NCBI GenBank assembly: GCA_016718315.1
Contig: JADKDV010000013.1
Span: 1-64,000, forward strand
Reading direction: 5' to 3'
Source: Candidatus Obscuribacter sp.
Lineage (GTDB): Bacteria > Cyanobacteriota > Vampirovibrionia > Obscuribacterales > Obscuribacteraceae
DNA: 64,000 nt
Every line of letters starts with the position of its first letter. Within the stretch, counting starts at the first letter, position 1. Position numbers and translations under genes: made by a program. Positions 1 to 9,336 of this stretch are shown here, one piece after another. The notes under the pieces were generated by a model. That model was given only the letters and a program-made list of their open reading frames with translations, was not told the origin of the DNA and ran no database searches.

Positions 1-443
1 CAATAAGTCCAGTTTTGAGTCCGGCAAAATTGAGGATATGTCTGATTTAAGTGAGTGGTAGTGGTTTTTGCCGTTTGTGCCGGTCACACCCAGTACTCTC
101 AGTTTGCTCGATGGTTTTTCGTAGAGTGCGCTAGCCAGACTGGCCCATCGCTTTGCGAGCATCGGGTACGAGCAAAAAGCGGGGCAGTGTATGGTCCTGT
201 CGATTTTTCGGAGACGATGCAGCTGGCTCCGTTTTGTAAACCAAGGCAATAAAGCATTGCCATCTTTGCTCATCCCCCCGATGGAGATAAAGATATCGCC
301 GGGCTTTACCGCCCTGGAGTCGTAAAACAACCGTGATTACTGGATTAGATAAGTCGGAGCTGTCTGGTTTTACTATAGACGGCAAAGCTGCTCCGCTATT
401 ACGGAGCAGCTCAACCAATTGATCTAATGTTTTTGGACTGGGC
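1..443 (-). CDS. murE: MurE, UDP-MurNAc-tripeptide synthetase, N-terminal part, frameshifted and cut by the window edge
   Basis: Mur ligase of cytoplasmic peptidoglycan precursor synthesis, which adds the third stem-peptide residue to UDP-MurNAc-L-Ala-D-Glu. Read on the minus strand in three stitched frames: LDQLVELLRNSG near the start, then TTDSRAVKPGDIFISIGG (typical Mur N-domain), then VPDARKAMGQ, then the ATP-binding loop LGVTGTNGK followed, one frame over, by TTTTHL. The last break is one extra A in a run of five (65-69) inside the P-loop, which points to a homopolymer error and not a dead gene. The central and C-terminal ligase domains lie beyond base 1. No start codon can be fixed; coding begins near 443, directly after rpmA, so it is probably co-transcribed with rplU-rpmA. 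Family assignment is firm; murE instead of another Mur ligase rests on the spacing from the TDSR motif to the P-loop. Confidence 0.72.
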
Positions 444-445
444 TT

Positions 446-708
446 TTAAGCTGATCAAACTGGGTAGACACTGACCAACCCTTGCGACCTCTGGACATTT
501 CGTATTTGACGACGCCGATGGCAACCGGAAAGAGCGAGTCGTCTGACTTCCGCGCATTACGTTTTTGCCAGGGTGGATTTGGTGCCACGTTGTCTGACCA
601 GGATGTGACCGGGTCCTACTTCTTCACCGCCATATTTTTGACGCCAAGACGTTTTGGTTGGCTGTCTCTTCCGTTTCTTGTAGAGCCGGCGCCCTATTTA
701 TGTGCCAT
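446..708 (-). CDS. rpmA: Ribosomal protein L27, frameshifted
   Basis: Large-subunit ribosomal protein L27, whose N-terminal tail reaches the peptidyl transferase centre. The ATG at 708 follows AAGGAGA with a good spacing. The protein opens MAHK, then an in-frame TAG where a second Lys is expected, then GAGSTRNGRDSQPKRLGVK, a clear L27 signature. After a frame change come GPGHILVRQRGTK and, after another, VAIGVVKYE. At least three indels and one substitution are therefore needed. Such damage in an essential single-copy gene, with conserved blocks intact between the breaks, fits poor consensus sequence better than a pseudogene. It lies just downstream of rplU, the usual bacterial order. The exact C-terminus is uncertain; TAA at 446-448 is the nearest plausible stop. 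Confidence 0.78.
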
Positions 709-794
709 TGCAATCTCCTTGATATCACTGACATACGTTGTATGTCAGGAATTTTCTAAAATTATTGGCTGGACCTTAGATGTCCTGCAAATAC

Positions 795-1182
795 TTACTT
801 CTTGGCGGTGACCGCTTTGTTATCGCCGACGGTGATGCCTTCGATCATTATTCTGGTCGATTGCACACGGTGACCGGGTTTTACGGGTACCTTTTTTTAA
901 GCTTCTGGTGATAAACAATCACTTTAGCTGATTTGATATTTGATTGGATGCGCCATGAGCTTCGTTGCTGACTTCCAGTTTGGAAATCACTTTGCCGGTG
1001 ACCTTAGCGCGCCAGTCACATAGGAGCTTGCCCATTGTGGACTCAGCACCGTCGACAATCATCAAAACGCGGTCAAATACATGGACCGTGCCTTCTTCTT
1101 CGCCAGTCATATCGATGTCGATAAAACGACCTGGCTCCTAACTTTCATATTGCCTTCCAGAGGCTTCCACAATAGCGAACAT
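795..1182 (-). CDS. rplU: Ribosomal protein L21, frameshifted
   Basis: Large-subunit ribosomal protein L21, which binds 23S rRNA. The ATG at 1182 follows a GGAG ribosome site. The opening MFAIVEASGRQYE is diagnostic. After a frame change near 1135 it continues FIDIDMTGEEEGTVHVF DRVLMIVDG, then in other frames KVTGKVI, KVIVYHQKLKKGTR and the typical end PGHRVQSTRIMIEGITVGD, closing at TAA 795-797. The span is 388 nt, so the net shift is one base, and three or more separate indels are needed. All conserved L21 blocks are present in order, so the native gene is presumably intact. First gene of the rplU-rpmA-murE cluster; the gene-free stretch to 1448 upstream should hold its promoter, but I see no clear -35/-10 pair. 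Confidence 0.85.
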
Positions 1183-1448
1183 TTTCGTCTCCAACTATAG
1201 TCAGGCGAGCAATCTCGTCTACCCGTCCATTTTGCAGACAAATGCGTGCTCTTACAAAAAGAGCGGACGAGCGACTGGCAATACTAACAAAAGCTATCAA
1301 AAGGTCAAACAATAGTAGCTTTTAGTTACCTTTTAAACCGCTAAACGCCCCCTGAGGCTTTTGGACCTGGGCCGCTTGCGCAGATTTGGCTGTCCTGTAG
1401 GCCAGATCCGGTTTAATTTGCGCTTATCCATATAAAAGGTCTAAGTCT

Positions 1449-1625
1449 ATGTCTGATGCTGTAAACGAGGCAGCTGGGCGCAGCAAATATAGTAATACCC
1501 CAGGACACCTCTACCACCTGCTTACAATTGGTTGGGAGGTAAACAGTCCACTCATTAGTAAGTACGTTGCCGAAAACGGGTTTACAAAGGACTTAAATGA
1601 TTGGCTTGCTTTAAAAGCAAAGTAG
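1449..1625 (+). CDS. Small hypothetical protein, 58 aa
   Basis: A complete ATG-to-TAG frame of 58 codons in a region where nearly every other gene is broken. The start is preceded by AAAGG about ten bases upstream. The sequence is soluble and mixed, with no signal peptide or membrane segment; a central GHLYHLLTIGWEV followed by KYVAENGF and a Leu/Ala/Lys-rich end suggests two or three helices. It diverges from rplU and precedes the peroxiredoxin gene on the same strand. I do not recognise the family. The balanced amino-acid composition favours a real gene, but a chance frame cannot be excluded. Confidence 0.5.
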   Translation: MSDAVNEAAGRSKYSNTPGHLYHLLTIGWEVNSPLISKYVAENGFTKDLNDWLALKAK

Positions 1626-1759
1626 TTTTCCTGGCTTACGCTCTCAAATAGAAGTAACGAGTAAATGGTGTGAGCCGTCCATTAAGCATATAAGAAATTT
1701 AGGACCCGCCTCCACGATTGACCCCACGTACACACAAAGCTTTGGGGGTATTTACCGAT

Positions 1760-2291
1760 ATGTTGCAAGTTGGAAAGAGCTCCGGTTTTGACATGCCCTC
1801 CACCAAGGACCTTAAGACCTTGAAGGACAATGTCAAACCAACCGATTACAAAGGTAAATGGCTCGCCCTGTTCTTCTATCCTCTGGATTTCACCTTCGTT
1901 TGCCCTACCGAACTGAAGGCATTTTCAGACCTTATGATCAATTCAAAAGCTGGCGCTGAAGTGCTCGCTATCTCTCTACCGACAGTGTTTACAGCCAGAG
2001 CCTGGATCAACCCAGCGAATCTCAAGGTGGACTGGGACCAATCAACTACGTTCTCGCTTCAGACATCACCAAAGATGTCAGCCGCGATTTGTGTCTTGAT
2101 GGAAGATAAAGGTGTCGCCCTGCGCGGTCTTTTCATCATCGACCAAGACGGTGTATTGCAATATCAAGTAGTACACTCCTCAACATCGGCGCTCCGTAGA
2201 AGAAACCCTCCGCGTACTTGAAGCTCTCAAGACCGGCGTCTCTGCCGCCAAGCTGATTGGAAACCAGCCCAAAAAGCCAATGACTGTGTAA
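1760..2291 (+). CDS. 2-Cys peroxiredoxin (AhpC/Prx1 type), frameshifted
   Basis: Thiol peroxidase reducing hydrogen peroxide and alkyl hydroperoxides in the cytoplasm. The proposed ATG at 1760 gives MLQVGK, then FDMPSTKDLKTLKDN and the peroxidatic motif FYPLDFTFVCPTEL with its catalytic Cys. Blocks LMEDKGVALRGLFIIDQDG and QYQVVHS follow, and after a frame change GRSVEETLRVLEALKTG. The resolving-Cys region is also present but one frame over: LCRQADWKPAQKA, matching the usual VCPANWKPG. At least four indels separate these blocks. The total span is near the normal length of about 180-200 residues. An earlier start at 1718 is possible but adds residues not typical of the family. A rho-independent terminator follows at once. 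Confidence 0.8.
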
Positions 2292-2321
2292 TTTGACAGT
2301 CAAATAGTTCAAAAGTAAGGT

Positions 2322-2346
2322 CAAAAGGGCGTCCCTTTTGTTTTTT
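2322..2346 (+). terminator. Rho-independent terminator after the peroxiredoxin gene
   Basis: CAAAAGGG (2322-2329), loop CGT, then CCCTTTTG (2333-2340) followed directly by six T. A perfect 8-bp stem with a U-tract, 31 bases after the peroxiredoxin stop. Confidence 0.85.
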
Positions 2347-2512
2347 AGCCCGAGCCTTTACTTTTGTCCTGGACCAGCATTCGACTCACTGTCTGTGCAT
2401 ATCTTTTAGTTGCAGAAAGTCAATTTAGGCTAAAGTATGGGATTTCGCGCTGCTTTTAAGGCTAGAATTAGCGCAGTCGGTCTTGCCGTAACTTCAATCT
2501 GTGGAGGGCATT

Positions 2513-2972
2513 ATGCCTCTTAGAATGGACACTCCCTGCCTTCAATCGAAGGTGTTGACGACTAGTTCAATTCTCCTGCTCTTAAGACGCTGATCTAGCG
2601 GTCATCCTGTCTTGATTCATTTTTGGGCTCTGAGCTGTGGCATTTGCAAAGAGTCTTTGCCTGAGTTAAACAAATGGGTAGATGAGTACGGCTCAAAAGG
2701 ACTCAAAATTATTTCAATCCATATGCCTCGTATGGAAAGCGATACTGACATGCCTGCTGTCATTGCCTGCATGAAAGAATGGGAAATGAAACAGCCTTTG
2801 TGTGGTGGATAACTGGCACACAATCACAGATAGATTTGAAAACAAGTATGTGCCAGCCCTTTATCTCTTTGATGCTGAGCACAAAATGCGCCATTTTCAG
2901 GCTGGAGAAAAGGCCGTAAAAATGACCGAGCCAGTTGTACAAAGAGTGCTGGGTTTAGCACAATCAGTCTAA
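2513..2972 (+). CDS. Thioredoxin-fold (TlpA/ResA-like) protein, frameshifted
   Basis: Redox protein of the thioredoxin superfamily. The ATG at 2513 follows GGAGGG. The N-terminal part reads MPLRMD, then after a frame change PSIEGVDD and PALKT, then intact VLIHFWALSCGICKESLP, where CGIC is the redox-active CxxC after the usual FWA-xxC strand. KGLKIISIHMPR matches the next strand. After another frame change, DNWHTITDRFENKYVPALYLFD carries the cis-Pro region (VPA), and the protein ends at TAA 2970-2972. No signal peptide is seen, so a cytoplasmic location is likely. It touches hemL, whose start lies 15 bases later, so the two are probably co-transcribed. At least three indels are needed; the native length would be about 150 residues. 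Confidence 0.75.
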
Positions 2973-2987
2973 TTGAGGGTGATAACT

Positions 2988-4241
2988 ATGGGTGGAAGTA
3001 GCCCGGTGCGCTCCTGTAAATCAGTCGGTGCCACACCGGTATTTATCGAGAGTGCTGACGGCTGCTACATGCACGACGAAGACCATAATCGTTATATCGA
3101 CTATGTTGGTTCGTGGGGCGCTATGGTACTGGGGCACAGACATCCCTGTGTTTTAAATGCCATAGAGGATGCTATTGCTAAAGGCACCAGCTTTGGTGCA
3201 CCATGCCGGGCCGAAGTAGAGATGGCTGAGCTTATCTGTAAGCTCGTACCATCTGTAGAAATGGTGCGTATGGTCAACTCCGGTACCGAAGCTTGCATGT
3301 CCGCTATTCGCGTAGCACGCGCTTTTACTAAGCGTGATTTGATTGTCAAATTTGACGGATGCTACCACGGGCATGCTGATTCATTCCTGGTCAAAGCTGG
3401 TTCTGGTCTGGCTACTCTTGGTCTGGCATCGGCCACAAGCTCTCCAGGTGTGCCCAAAGAATTTACATCCATGACAGTCAGTCTGCCTTATAACGATGTG
3501 GACGCTTTAAGAGAAGTGTTTGCAAAAAAATCAGATCAGATTGCCTGTGTCATTATCGAGCCAGTCGTTGGCAATAGTGGCGTAATTGAGCCCACCGCTG
3601 AGTTTCTCAAAGCGCTCACCGGGCTTTGCAAAGATAGCGGCGCTTTACTTATATTTGATGAAGTAATGACTGGTTTTAGAGTGGCTCTGGGCGGCGCTCA
3701 AGAGCGCTACAGTATCAAACCTGATATGACTTGCTTTGGCAAAGTAATCGGTGGTGGCTTACCTGTGGGCGCTTATGGTGGTCGCAAAGACATCATGTCT
3801 ATGGTGGCACCATCCGGTCCTGTTTATCAGGCTGGTACTCTGTCTGGTAATCCGCTGGCGATGGCCGCTGGACTGGCTCAACTAAAGCATCTTAAGAGCA
3901 GTACTGCTTTTACTAAGCTCATAGCTGTGACCGATGAGCTAGCCGCTGGTCTCAAAAAAGTACTGGAAGACAATGACGTCAAAGCCCAGGTTGTCCATGT
4001 ACCAGGCATGCTCAGCGTGTTTTTTACAGACAAGCCGGTGCACAATTTTGAGGATGCTCTCAAGTGTGATACTGAGTTTTTTGGCAAAGTCTGGAAGAGT
4101 CTTTTGGCTGATGGTGTTTACTGGCCTCCCTCACAATTTGAAGCGTGCTTTTTGAGCATCATGCACAGTAAGAGCGATCTCAAAGAAACATTTGAAGCTT
4201 TTGATAAAGCCTCAAAAAAACTAAAAGCAAAAACTAGTTAG
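2988..4241 (+). CDS. hemL: Glutamate-1-semialdehyde 2,1-aminomutase
   Basis: PLP enzyme converting glutamate-1-semialdehyde to 5-aminolevulinate, the C5 route to haem and other tetrapyrroles. The ATG at 2988 follows GAGGGTG with 7-base spacing. Visible family blocks: SPVRSCKSVG at the N-terminus, YIDYVGSWGAMVLGH, MVRMVNSGTEACMSAIRVAR, the cofactor Asp in FDEVMTGFR and the Schiff-base Lys at about residue 252 in CFGKVIGGGLPVGAYGG. The frame is uninterrupted, in contrast to its neighbours. The usual first 20 or so residues, ending in a PGGVNSPVR-like block, are replaced by MGGSSPVR, so the N-terminus is probably shortened by sequence error or by a deletion at the boundary with the thioredoxin gene. 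The rest is near normal length. A C5-pathway gene fits a bacterium outside the alphaproteobacteria. Confidence 0.93.
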   Translation: MGGSSPVRSCKSVGATPVFIESADGCYMHDEDHNRYIDYVGSWGAMVLGHRHPCVLNAIEDAIAKGTSFGAPCRAEVEMAELICKLVPSVEMVRMVNSGTEACMSAIRVARAFTKRDLIVKFDGCYHGHADSFLVKAGSGLATLGLASATSSPGVPKEFTSMTVSLPYNDVDALREVFAKKSDQIACVIIEPVVGNSGVIEPTAEFLKALTGLCKDSGALLIFDEVMTGFRVALGGAQERYSIKPDMTCFGKVIGGGLPVGAYGGRKDIMSMVAPSGPVYQAGTLSGNPLAMAAGLAQLKHLKSSTAFTKLIAVTDELAAGLKKVLEDNDVKAQVVHVPGMLSVFFTDKPVHNFEDALKCDTEFFGKVWKSLLADGVYWPPSQFEACFLSIMHSKSDLKETFEAFDKASKKLKAKTS

Positions 4242-4265
4242 TGGTAATAATTTGCGGAGTTTGAA

Positions 4266-4572
4266 ATGCAGTTTGTAGTAACTGGTTATGACGGCGATGA
4301 TGCACAAGCACTTGAGCGTCGGCTGCACAAAGAGAAGAGCATCTTAAAGCTGCTGAAAAATGAAAGCTCAGGGCATTTTGTTATTTGCCACTGCTTTGCT
4401 TGATGACAACGAAAAAATGGTTGGTTCTATCCTCGTGGTTGACTATCCCAGTCGTGAAAAACTGGATGAATGGCTTAAAGTAGAGCCATATGTGACTGGT
4501 AAAGTCTGGCTCAAAACTGATGTCAGACAGTGCCGAGTTGCTCCCATGTTTCAGCCGGCTGTGCAGAGCTAG
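4266..4572 (+). CDS. YciI-like protein, frameshifted
   Basis: Small alpha/beta protein of the YciI family, dimeric ferredoxin-like proteins of mostly unknown function. Starts MQFVVTGYDGDDAQALERR, loses frame near 4323, passes EHLKAAEK, and regains frame at MKAQGILLFATALLDD, continuing MVGSILVVDYPSREKLDEWL and VWLKTDVRQCRV. The order (strand, long helix with the REEHLK-type motif, GILLFATALLDD hairpin, then the hydrophobic strand SILVVDYPS) matches YciI. Native length would be about 102 residues. One base near 4327 and one A in the run before ATGAAAGCT restore the frame, another likely homopolymer error. Same strand as hemL, 24 bases downstream, so probably the same operon. Confidence 0.7.
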
Positions 4573-4985
4573 GCGGATTGCGCCAGCTCTCGCTCTCGTA
4601 GTTTGTCTGGATGGAGCGGTACTGGCACAAGGATATTGTCGCGCTTCATGGTCCAGGCTGAGCCTCAGCGCTGGTACTAGTAGTGGTGGCAAATCAGAGC
4701 CAGCATCTGGTCACCCTCATATTTGACCATGTGAATGATTTTGCGCAAGTCACCCTGATATGGTGCGGCACTGTGATACTGAATAATTATTGGCTCGTTT
4801 AAATCTGGTACTACAATTATCCCCTTGAGGGCTCTTGTACAAAAGTAAGTAAGCAGTCACTGCACAATTTGCGGGGCATAAATGGTAAGCCATGCAACTT
4901 TGTCAGTTGTAGCTCGGGGCTGTGGCAAAGTCGGCAAGGACCGCCGCCAAAGAGACTGGCAAAGGTGATGCTCAGCGCTATAGCG
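4573..4985 (-). pseudogene. ComF-family phosphoribosyltransferase, truncated and frameshifted remnant
   Basis: Minus-strand remains of a ComF/GntX-type protein, a family linked to DNA uptake in naturally transformable bacteria. Seen in order: SLFGGGPCRLCH and RKLCSDCLL (the paired CxxC zinc motif of the N-terminus), then in another frame VVPDLNEPIIIQYHSAA PYQGDLRKIIHMVKYEG, the typical Y-x-G-x-L-(x)n-K block, then ILVPVPLHPDKLRERE. The phosphoribosyltransferase C-terminal half, with its PRPP-binding loop, is absent: the frame closes at a stop near 4573 where the convergent YciI-like gene ends. Unlike the other broken genes here, roughly 100 residues are missing, so this may be a true 3' truncation. 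The start is not resolvable. Confidence 0.55.
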
Positions 4986-5088
4986 CCAGCGCTTAAATTT
5001 GATTGTTGTTTGTTTTAGTGTAGACAAATGCTTATATCCACAGTCGGCAATACTGTAGACGCAATTTTGCTACTGCAAGTTCAATTTA

Positions 5089-6276
5089 TTAGTCTTGCTC
5101 ACTGGCGGGGTGGCTTGGCTCTTCAGGCGGCATCGCTACATCCGGCTGTAGCGGTCCAAATGCCATACGCATAGCCGTTTTGCCGATGTCGTAGACTTCT
5201 TTTTTGCGCAGATTAGAGAGTGCTACGATAGCACAATTACTCTCAGGCAAGATCATTACAATGGAGCCTACACCTTGAGTGGCACCATCCCAAAAAACTT
5301 GATACTGACCAATTAAAACTTATAATGGCAGCTGACCAACCAAAGGCCCACTTGTTAGGTTGACCGGTGCTGAGCGCGGGGCGATCGTACCAGAGCGATT
5401 TGTAGCCCTGCTCTGATAGCAGGCGCCGGCTGATCAGACCTAAAACATAGCGCACCATATCACTGCCGCTGCTAGCTAACATGCCAGCAGCAAATGAGGA
5501 CCGCTGGACTTTTGTAGACAACTGGACGCAGTGGCCCTTTGCCCAGATTATCTGTATAACCCTGCGCCACCATGCCGGTTGGAGCAAGCAGCACTGTAGT
5601 GGCTGTGTTTCTCATTTGTAGCGGAGCTAAGATTGTTTCTTCTACCATTTCCAGATAGCGCTTGCCTGATGCTCTGGCAATCACTGAGCCAAGCAATCTG
5701 TAACTATAATTTGAATAGAGAATTGTGAGCCTGGCTCAGAAGCCAGTGGTGTATGCACCAGGCTGTCTAGCTGGTTTTTCCATTCAATTTCTTTGTCTAG
5801 TTTGGCTGGCACTCCTGCCGCCATCGACGCCAGTTGTCTAATTGTCAAATCGCGATAGGGTCTGGTCAAGCCATTAACATATTTTTGCAGTGGATCATCC
5901 AGTCCAACTAACCCTCTGTCCACAAGAGACAAAAGTGTTAAACCAGTAAAACTTTTGGTCACACTAGCCAGACCAAATACAGTATTGTCGGTTACCGGGA
6001 TGCGCCGCTCTAAGTCGGCATAGCCGTAGCATTTTTGGAAGACTACCTGTCCATTTTTTATGATTGCTATGGTGTAGCCTGGAATATTGTAAGTGGCATG
6101 CGTTGCGTGATCATGGCGTCGATGTCAGCTAGACGCTGATTAAAAGCTGCGTCCTGTTGCTGCGGCTGTTGCTGCAACAATTGTGGCTCAGCGGCATTAA
6201 ACTGTTGGGCACTCACTGGCAGTATTGTGGCACTTGCTAGCATCAACCAGAGTGCTAGTGATTTGGCTCTTTTCAC
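5089..6276 (-). CDS. Serine beta-lactamase-like hydrolase (class C / esterase fold), secreted, frameshifted
   Basis: Penicillin-binding-protein-like serine hydrolase; substrate unknown. GTG start at 6276 after GAGGAAA. An N-terminal signal peptide (LALWLMLASATILPVSAQQ) is followed by a Gln-rich linker. Catalytic SxxK appears in ASVTKSFTGLTLLSL, preceded one frame over by IAIIKNGQVVFQKCYGYADLE. Then GVPAKLDKEI, and YSNYSYRLLGSVIARASGKRY assembled across a frame change, carrying the YxN motif. EETILAPLQMRNTAT is the usual block after it. Four or more frameshifts lie between 5089 and 6070. The stop TAA at 5089 is preceded by a hydrophilic tail. Total span of about 395 codons matches the family. 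It could be a beta-lactamase, an esterase or a D-amino-acid hydrolase; the motifs do not decide. Confidence 0.75.
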
Positions 6277-6356
6277 TTCTGACTTTCCTCGTCAACTGCG
6301 CTTTGTATCTGGTACCAATGATGGTGCCATTATTTTGATTGGCTGTTGATACTGAT

Positions 6357-6853
6357 TTAGCGACCGCGCCTCGGGAGAGTTATATAGCTGCCTTTCCAAA
6401 GTGAAAAAGGACCTTTTAGATCTTTGCGTGAGTATTTACCAAAGTCGTAAACATAAACTCGATAACGGCTGCCTGGATTGAGCTTGATGCCGTGTTCACC
6501 AGGCTTGGTCAGAGCGATGAGGTCTCTTTTTTTGTAGCCTTCAGTGGGATAGTAAACGTGATCGATTTTAAATTTCCAACGGTTATGGTTGTATTTGTCA
6601 GGTTTGAGTTGTTCCGTCATGGTGCCATCAAAAAGAATGCCACCATCAAGTCTTTCCATGACATTGTTATCACTGACTGTGCGCAACCTGTCTTCGTGAA
6701 AGACGATCTCATCAACGGTAGGATTAAAGTGAGTCGAGATATTTTTGGGAAAATAAGGATCTTCACTTGGTGTTTCGGCTGTGCACCGGGACTATTGTAA
6801 AAACTCCAGGCGATTACTGTCAGTGCCAGTGCAGTTAAACAATTTTTTTGCAT
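6357..6853 (-). CDS. Hypothetical secreted protein, frameshifted
   Basis: Read from ATG 6853: MQKNCLTALALTVIAW is a short signal peptide, followed by GAQPKHQVK. After frame changes near 6760 and 6690 it continues DEIVFHEDRLRTVSDNN and then intact from VMERLDGGILFDGTMTEQL through KIDHVYYPTEGYKKRDLIAL to GSRYRVYVYDFGKYSRK and a basic end. The C-terminal half alternates basic and aromatic residues as in a small beta-rich domain. I recognise no family. It lies 80 bases downstream of nothing on its strand and just upstream of the beta-lactamase-like gene, so both may share a transcript. Native length about 165 residues. Confidence 0.55.
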
Positions 6854-6959
6854 GTTATGGGGGCTCTTGATCTGGTTGATGATATTGTAGCCTAACATTA
6901 TTTGCCTGCTGTCAACATGCAAGCCGTAATCGTCACCGCTATCCATTCCTGGAAAAAAT

Positions 6960-8260
6960 ATGTCTAATCAATTCACAAATACTGCCTCGTCTACTATGGC
7001 GCAATTAATAAATCGCAGTGAAAAAGAGCTGACTGAAAGTTTTGCCGCGATTGATGCCATTGCCATGACCAATCAAGAAAAGGTATTACGGTCATTTGCC
7101 AAAAATCGGCTGACAGAGGAGTTTTTTGCTGAACGCACCGGTTATGGTATCGATGACACCGGACGGGAGGCGATAGACAGAATATTTGCTGATGCCTTTG
7201 GCTGCGAGCCTGCGCGGTGCGCATGCAGATGGTCTCTGGCACCCATGCCATTGCCTGTGCTCTCTTTGGTAACTTAAAACCGGGAGATAAGATGGTCAGC
7301 CTGACTGGCAAACCTTACGATACGCTTAATCAGGTAATCGGTCATACAACCCATGGAGTAGGTTCGCTGCACAGTTATCAGGTGCAATACCAGGAGCTAG
7401 ATTTGACCGGTCTGCTCAAAAATAATTGTCAGGACGCTGAGCTTGATGCTGCTCTCGCTCCGGCACTGGCACAAGGCAACGCCGCCCGGCTTTACCACAT
7501 CCAAAAATCCCGGGGCTACTCAATGACCCGCCCCACCCTCTCAAATACTCAAATCCAGAGGCTGGTCCAGGCTGTACGCAGGGTCGATAGCGGAGCAATT
7601 ATTTTTGTTGATAATTGCTATGGCGAGTTTGTTGAGGACTGCGAGCCTGTGGCTATTGGTGCCGATTTAATGGCGGGCAGCTTAATCAAAAATCCAGGTG
7701 GTGGACTGGCCTTGACTGGTGGCTATGTGGCTGGACGGCAGGACCTTGTGGACAATGCTCTGATAAGGCTCACTGCTCCTGGTATAGGTGGGCATCTGGG
7801 TGTCACATTTAATCAAAACCGCCTGGTCTTGCAAGGCTTATTTTTGGCTCCTGCTGTTGTTGCTGGAGCTGTCAAAGGCGCCATGCTGGCGGCCTCCGTC
7901 TTTGCCCAGCTGGGACTAAAGGTCAGCCCCGGCCCGGACGAGAGCCGCTATGACATCATTCAGGCAATAGAGTTTGGTGAGCGCCAGCGTCTTATTAATT
8001 TTTGCCGTGCTTTGCAGAGCTTTTCGCCGGTAAACTCTCATGTGGCGCCAGAGCCAAGTGGCATGCCCGGTTATGAAGATCAAGTAATTATGGCTGGGGG
8101 CAGTTTTGTGGAAGGCGCCACAATTGAGTTATCAGCTGATGGGCCACTTTGTCCGCCTTTTGCGGTCTATTTGCAAGGAGGGCTCTCTTATCTACATGTT
8201 AAGAGTGCACTTTTGGGCGCCTTAAACTTGTCACAGAGCGGCGAGACACCCTTTTTCTAG
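6960..8260 (+). CDS. Methionine gamma-lyase-like PLP enzyme (aluminium-resistance family), one frameshift
   Basis: PLP-dependent fold-type I enzyme of the Met_gamma_lyase / aluminium-resistance family, probably acting in sulfur amino-acid breakdown. ATG 6960. Blocks: EKELTESFAAIDAIAMTNQEKVL, FFAERTGYGIDDTGREAID RIFADAFG, then after a frameshift near 7218 (one base missing) VRMQMVSGTHAIACALFG. Further on: MVSLTGKPYDTLNQVIG, HIQKSRGYSMTRPTL, FVDNCYGEFVEDCEP with the cofactor Asp, and the Schiff-base Lys region AGSLIKNPGGGLALTGGYV. APGIGGHLG and MPGYEDQVIMAGGSFVEGA are also typical. Corrected length about 433 residues, normal for the family. It precedes prs by 92 bases on the same strand. Confidence 0.88.
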
Positions 8261-8352
8261 AATAAACATTTACCTACTTGTCAAAAAACGTCTACTTTTC
8301 TTCTCTCAAGGTCCTTATAATGGGCGCAACACCTTAGCAAGAGAGGATTCGC

Positions 8353-9336
8353 ATGGTTGCTCAGATGCCCGCCCGGACACCAAGTATGTCGGGAGCTAAG
8401 CTCGATCTTAAGATCCTTTCTGGTACAGCCAATCCAGAGTTGGCTAGAGAGGTCGCCGAGCACCTTGGCTTGACCTTGACCCCTCTGCGTATTTCGCCTT
8501 TTAGTGACGGCGAGATTTATGTACAACTGCAAGAGAGCGTGCGCGGTGTTGATTGTTTTGTAATCCAGCCCACCTGCTCGCCAGTCAACGAAAATTTGAT
8601 GGAGCTCTTGATTTTGCTTGATGCTCTCAAGCGTGCATCAGCTGGACGTATCACTGTTGTGATGCCCTACTACGGTTACGGACGTCAGGACCGTAAAGCC
8701 GCTGGTCGGGAAGCGATTACCGCTAAATTGATTGCCGATTTGCTCACTACATCAGGGGCCCAGAGAGTGGTTGCTCTGGATTTGCACGCTCCTCAAATCA
8801 TGGGATTTTTTAATATCCTGGTGGATCACCTTTACGCCAGTCCTGTACTTCTGGACCACATCCGTTCTCTCAACCTAAAAGACATCGTCCTGGTCAGCCC
8901 TGACGTCGGCGGTGTGTCTCGCACCAGAGCATTTGCCAAAAAGCTCGACGATGCTCCTATCGCTATCATCGACAAACGTCGCACCAAGCACAATGTGGCT
9001 GAAGTGATGAGTGTCGTTGGTGATGTCGAGGGTAAGACCGCCATTATGGTGGACGACATGGTTGATACCGCTGGTACCCTCGTTAAGGGTGCTGAGCTAT
9101 TGATCAAAGAAGGCGCAAAGCAGGTCTATGCTTGTGCCACCCACGCTGTGCTTTCTGGTCCTGCCAATGAGCGTCTAGACAAGTCACCCATCGAAAAGCT
9201 AATAGTCACCAATTCAATTCCACACGACACTGCCAATGTTTCCAATAAAATAGTGCAGTTGTCTGTCGCTAAGCTACTTGGTGAGGCAATCTGGCGTATC
9301 CACGATGACAGCTCTGTCAGCGAGATGTTTGAATGA
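8353..9336 (+). CDS. prs: Ribose-phosphate pyrophosphokinase (PRPP synthase)
   Basis: Makes PRPP from ribose 5-phosphate and ATP for purine, pyrimidine, His, Trp and NAD synthesis in the cytoplasm. The 327-residue frame is complete. Key blocks: ISPFSDGEIYVQL, VNENLMELLILLDALKRASA, VMPYYGYGRQDRKAAGREAI (ATP-binding flexible loop), VALDLHAPQIMGFF with the catalytic His, VSPDVGGVSRTRAFAKKL, IDKRRTKHN, and the PRPP loop VDDMVDTAGTL at about 233-243. The first 18 residues before LKILSGTANPELA are an extra tail; ATG 8353 is supported by GAGAGGA about seven bases upstream. Its stop overlaps the start of the next gene (ATGA), indicating translational coupling. Confidence 0.96.
   Translation: MVAQMPARTPSMSGAKLDLKILSGTANPELAREVAEHLGLTLTPLRISPFSDGEIYVQLQESVRGVDCFVIQPTCSPVNENLMELLILLDALKRASAGRITVVMPYYGYGRQDRKAAGREAITAKLIADLLTTSGAQRVVALDLHAPQIMGFFNILVDHLYASPVLLDHIRSLNLKDIVLVSPDVGGVSRTRAFAKKLDDAPIAIIDKRRTKHNVAEVMSVVGDVEGKTAIMVDDMVDTAGTLVKGAELLIKEGAKQVYACATHAVLSGPANERLDKSPIEKLIVTNSIPHDTANVSNKIVQLSVAKLLGEAIWRIHDDSSVSEMFE

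Noticed and set aside
482..811. Plus-strand open frame of 109 codons
   Set aside because: Antisense to the rpmA region; minus-strand motifs of L27 are clear and no ribosome site supports the plus frame.
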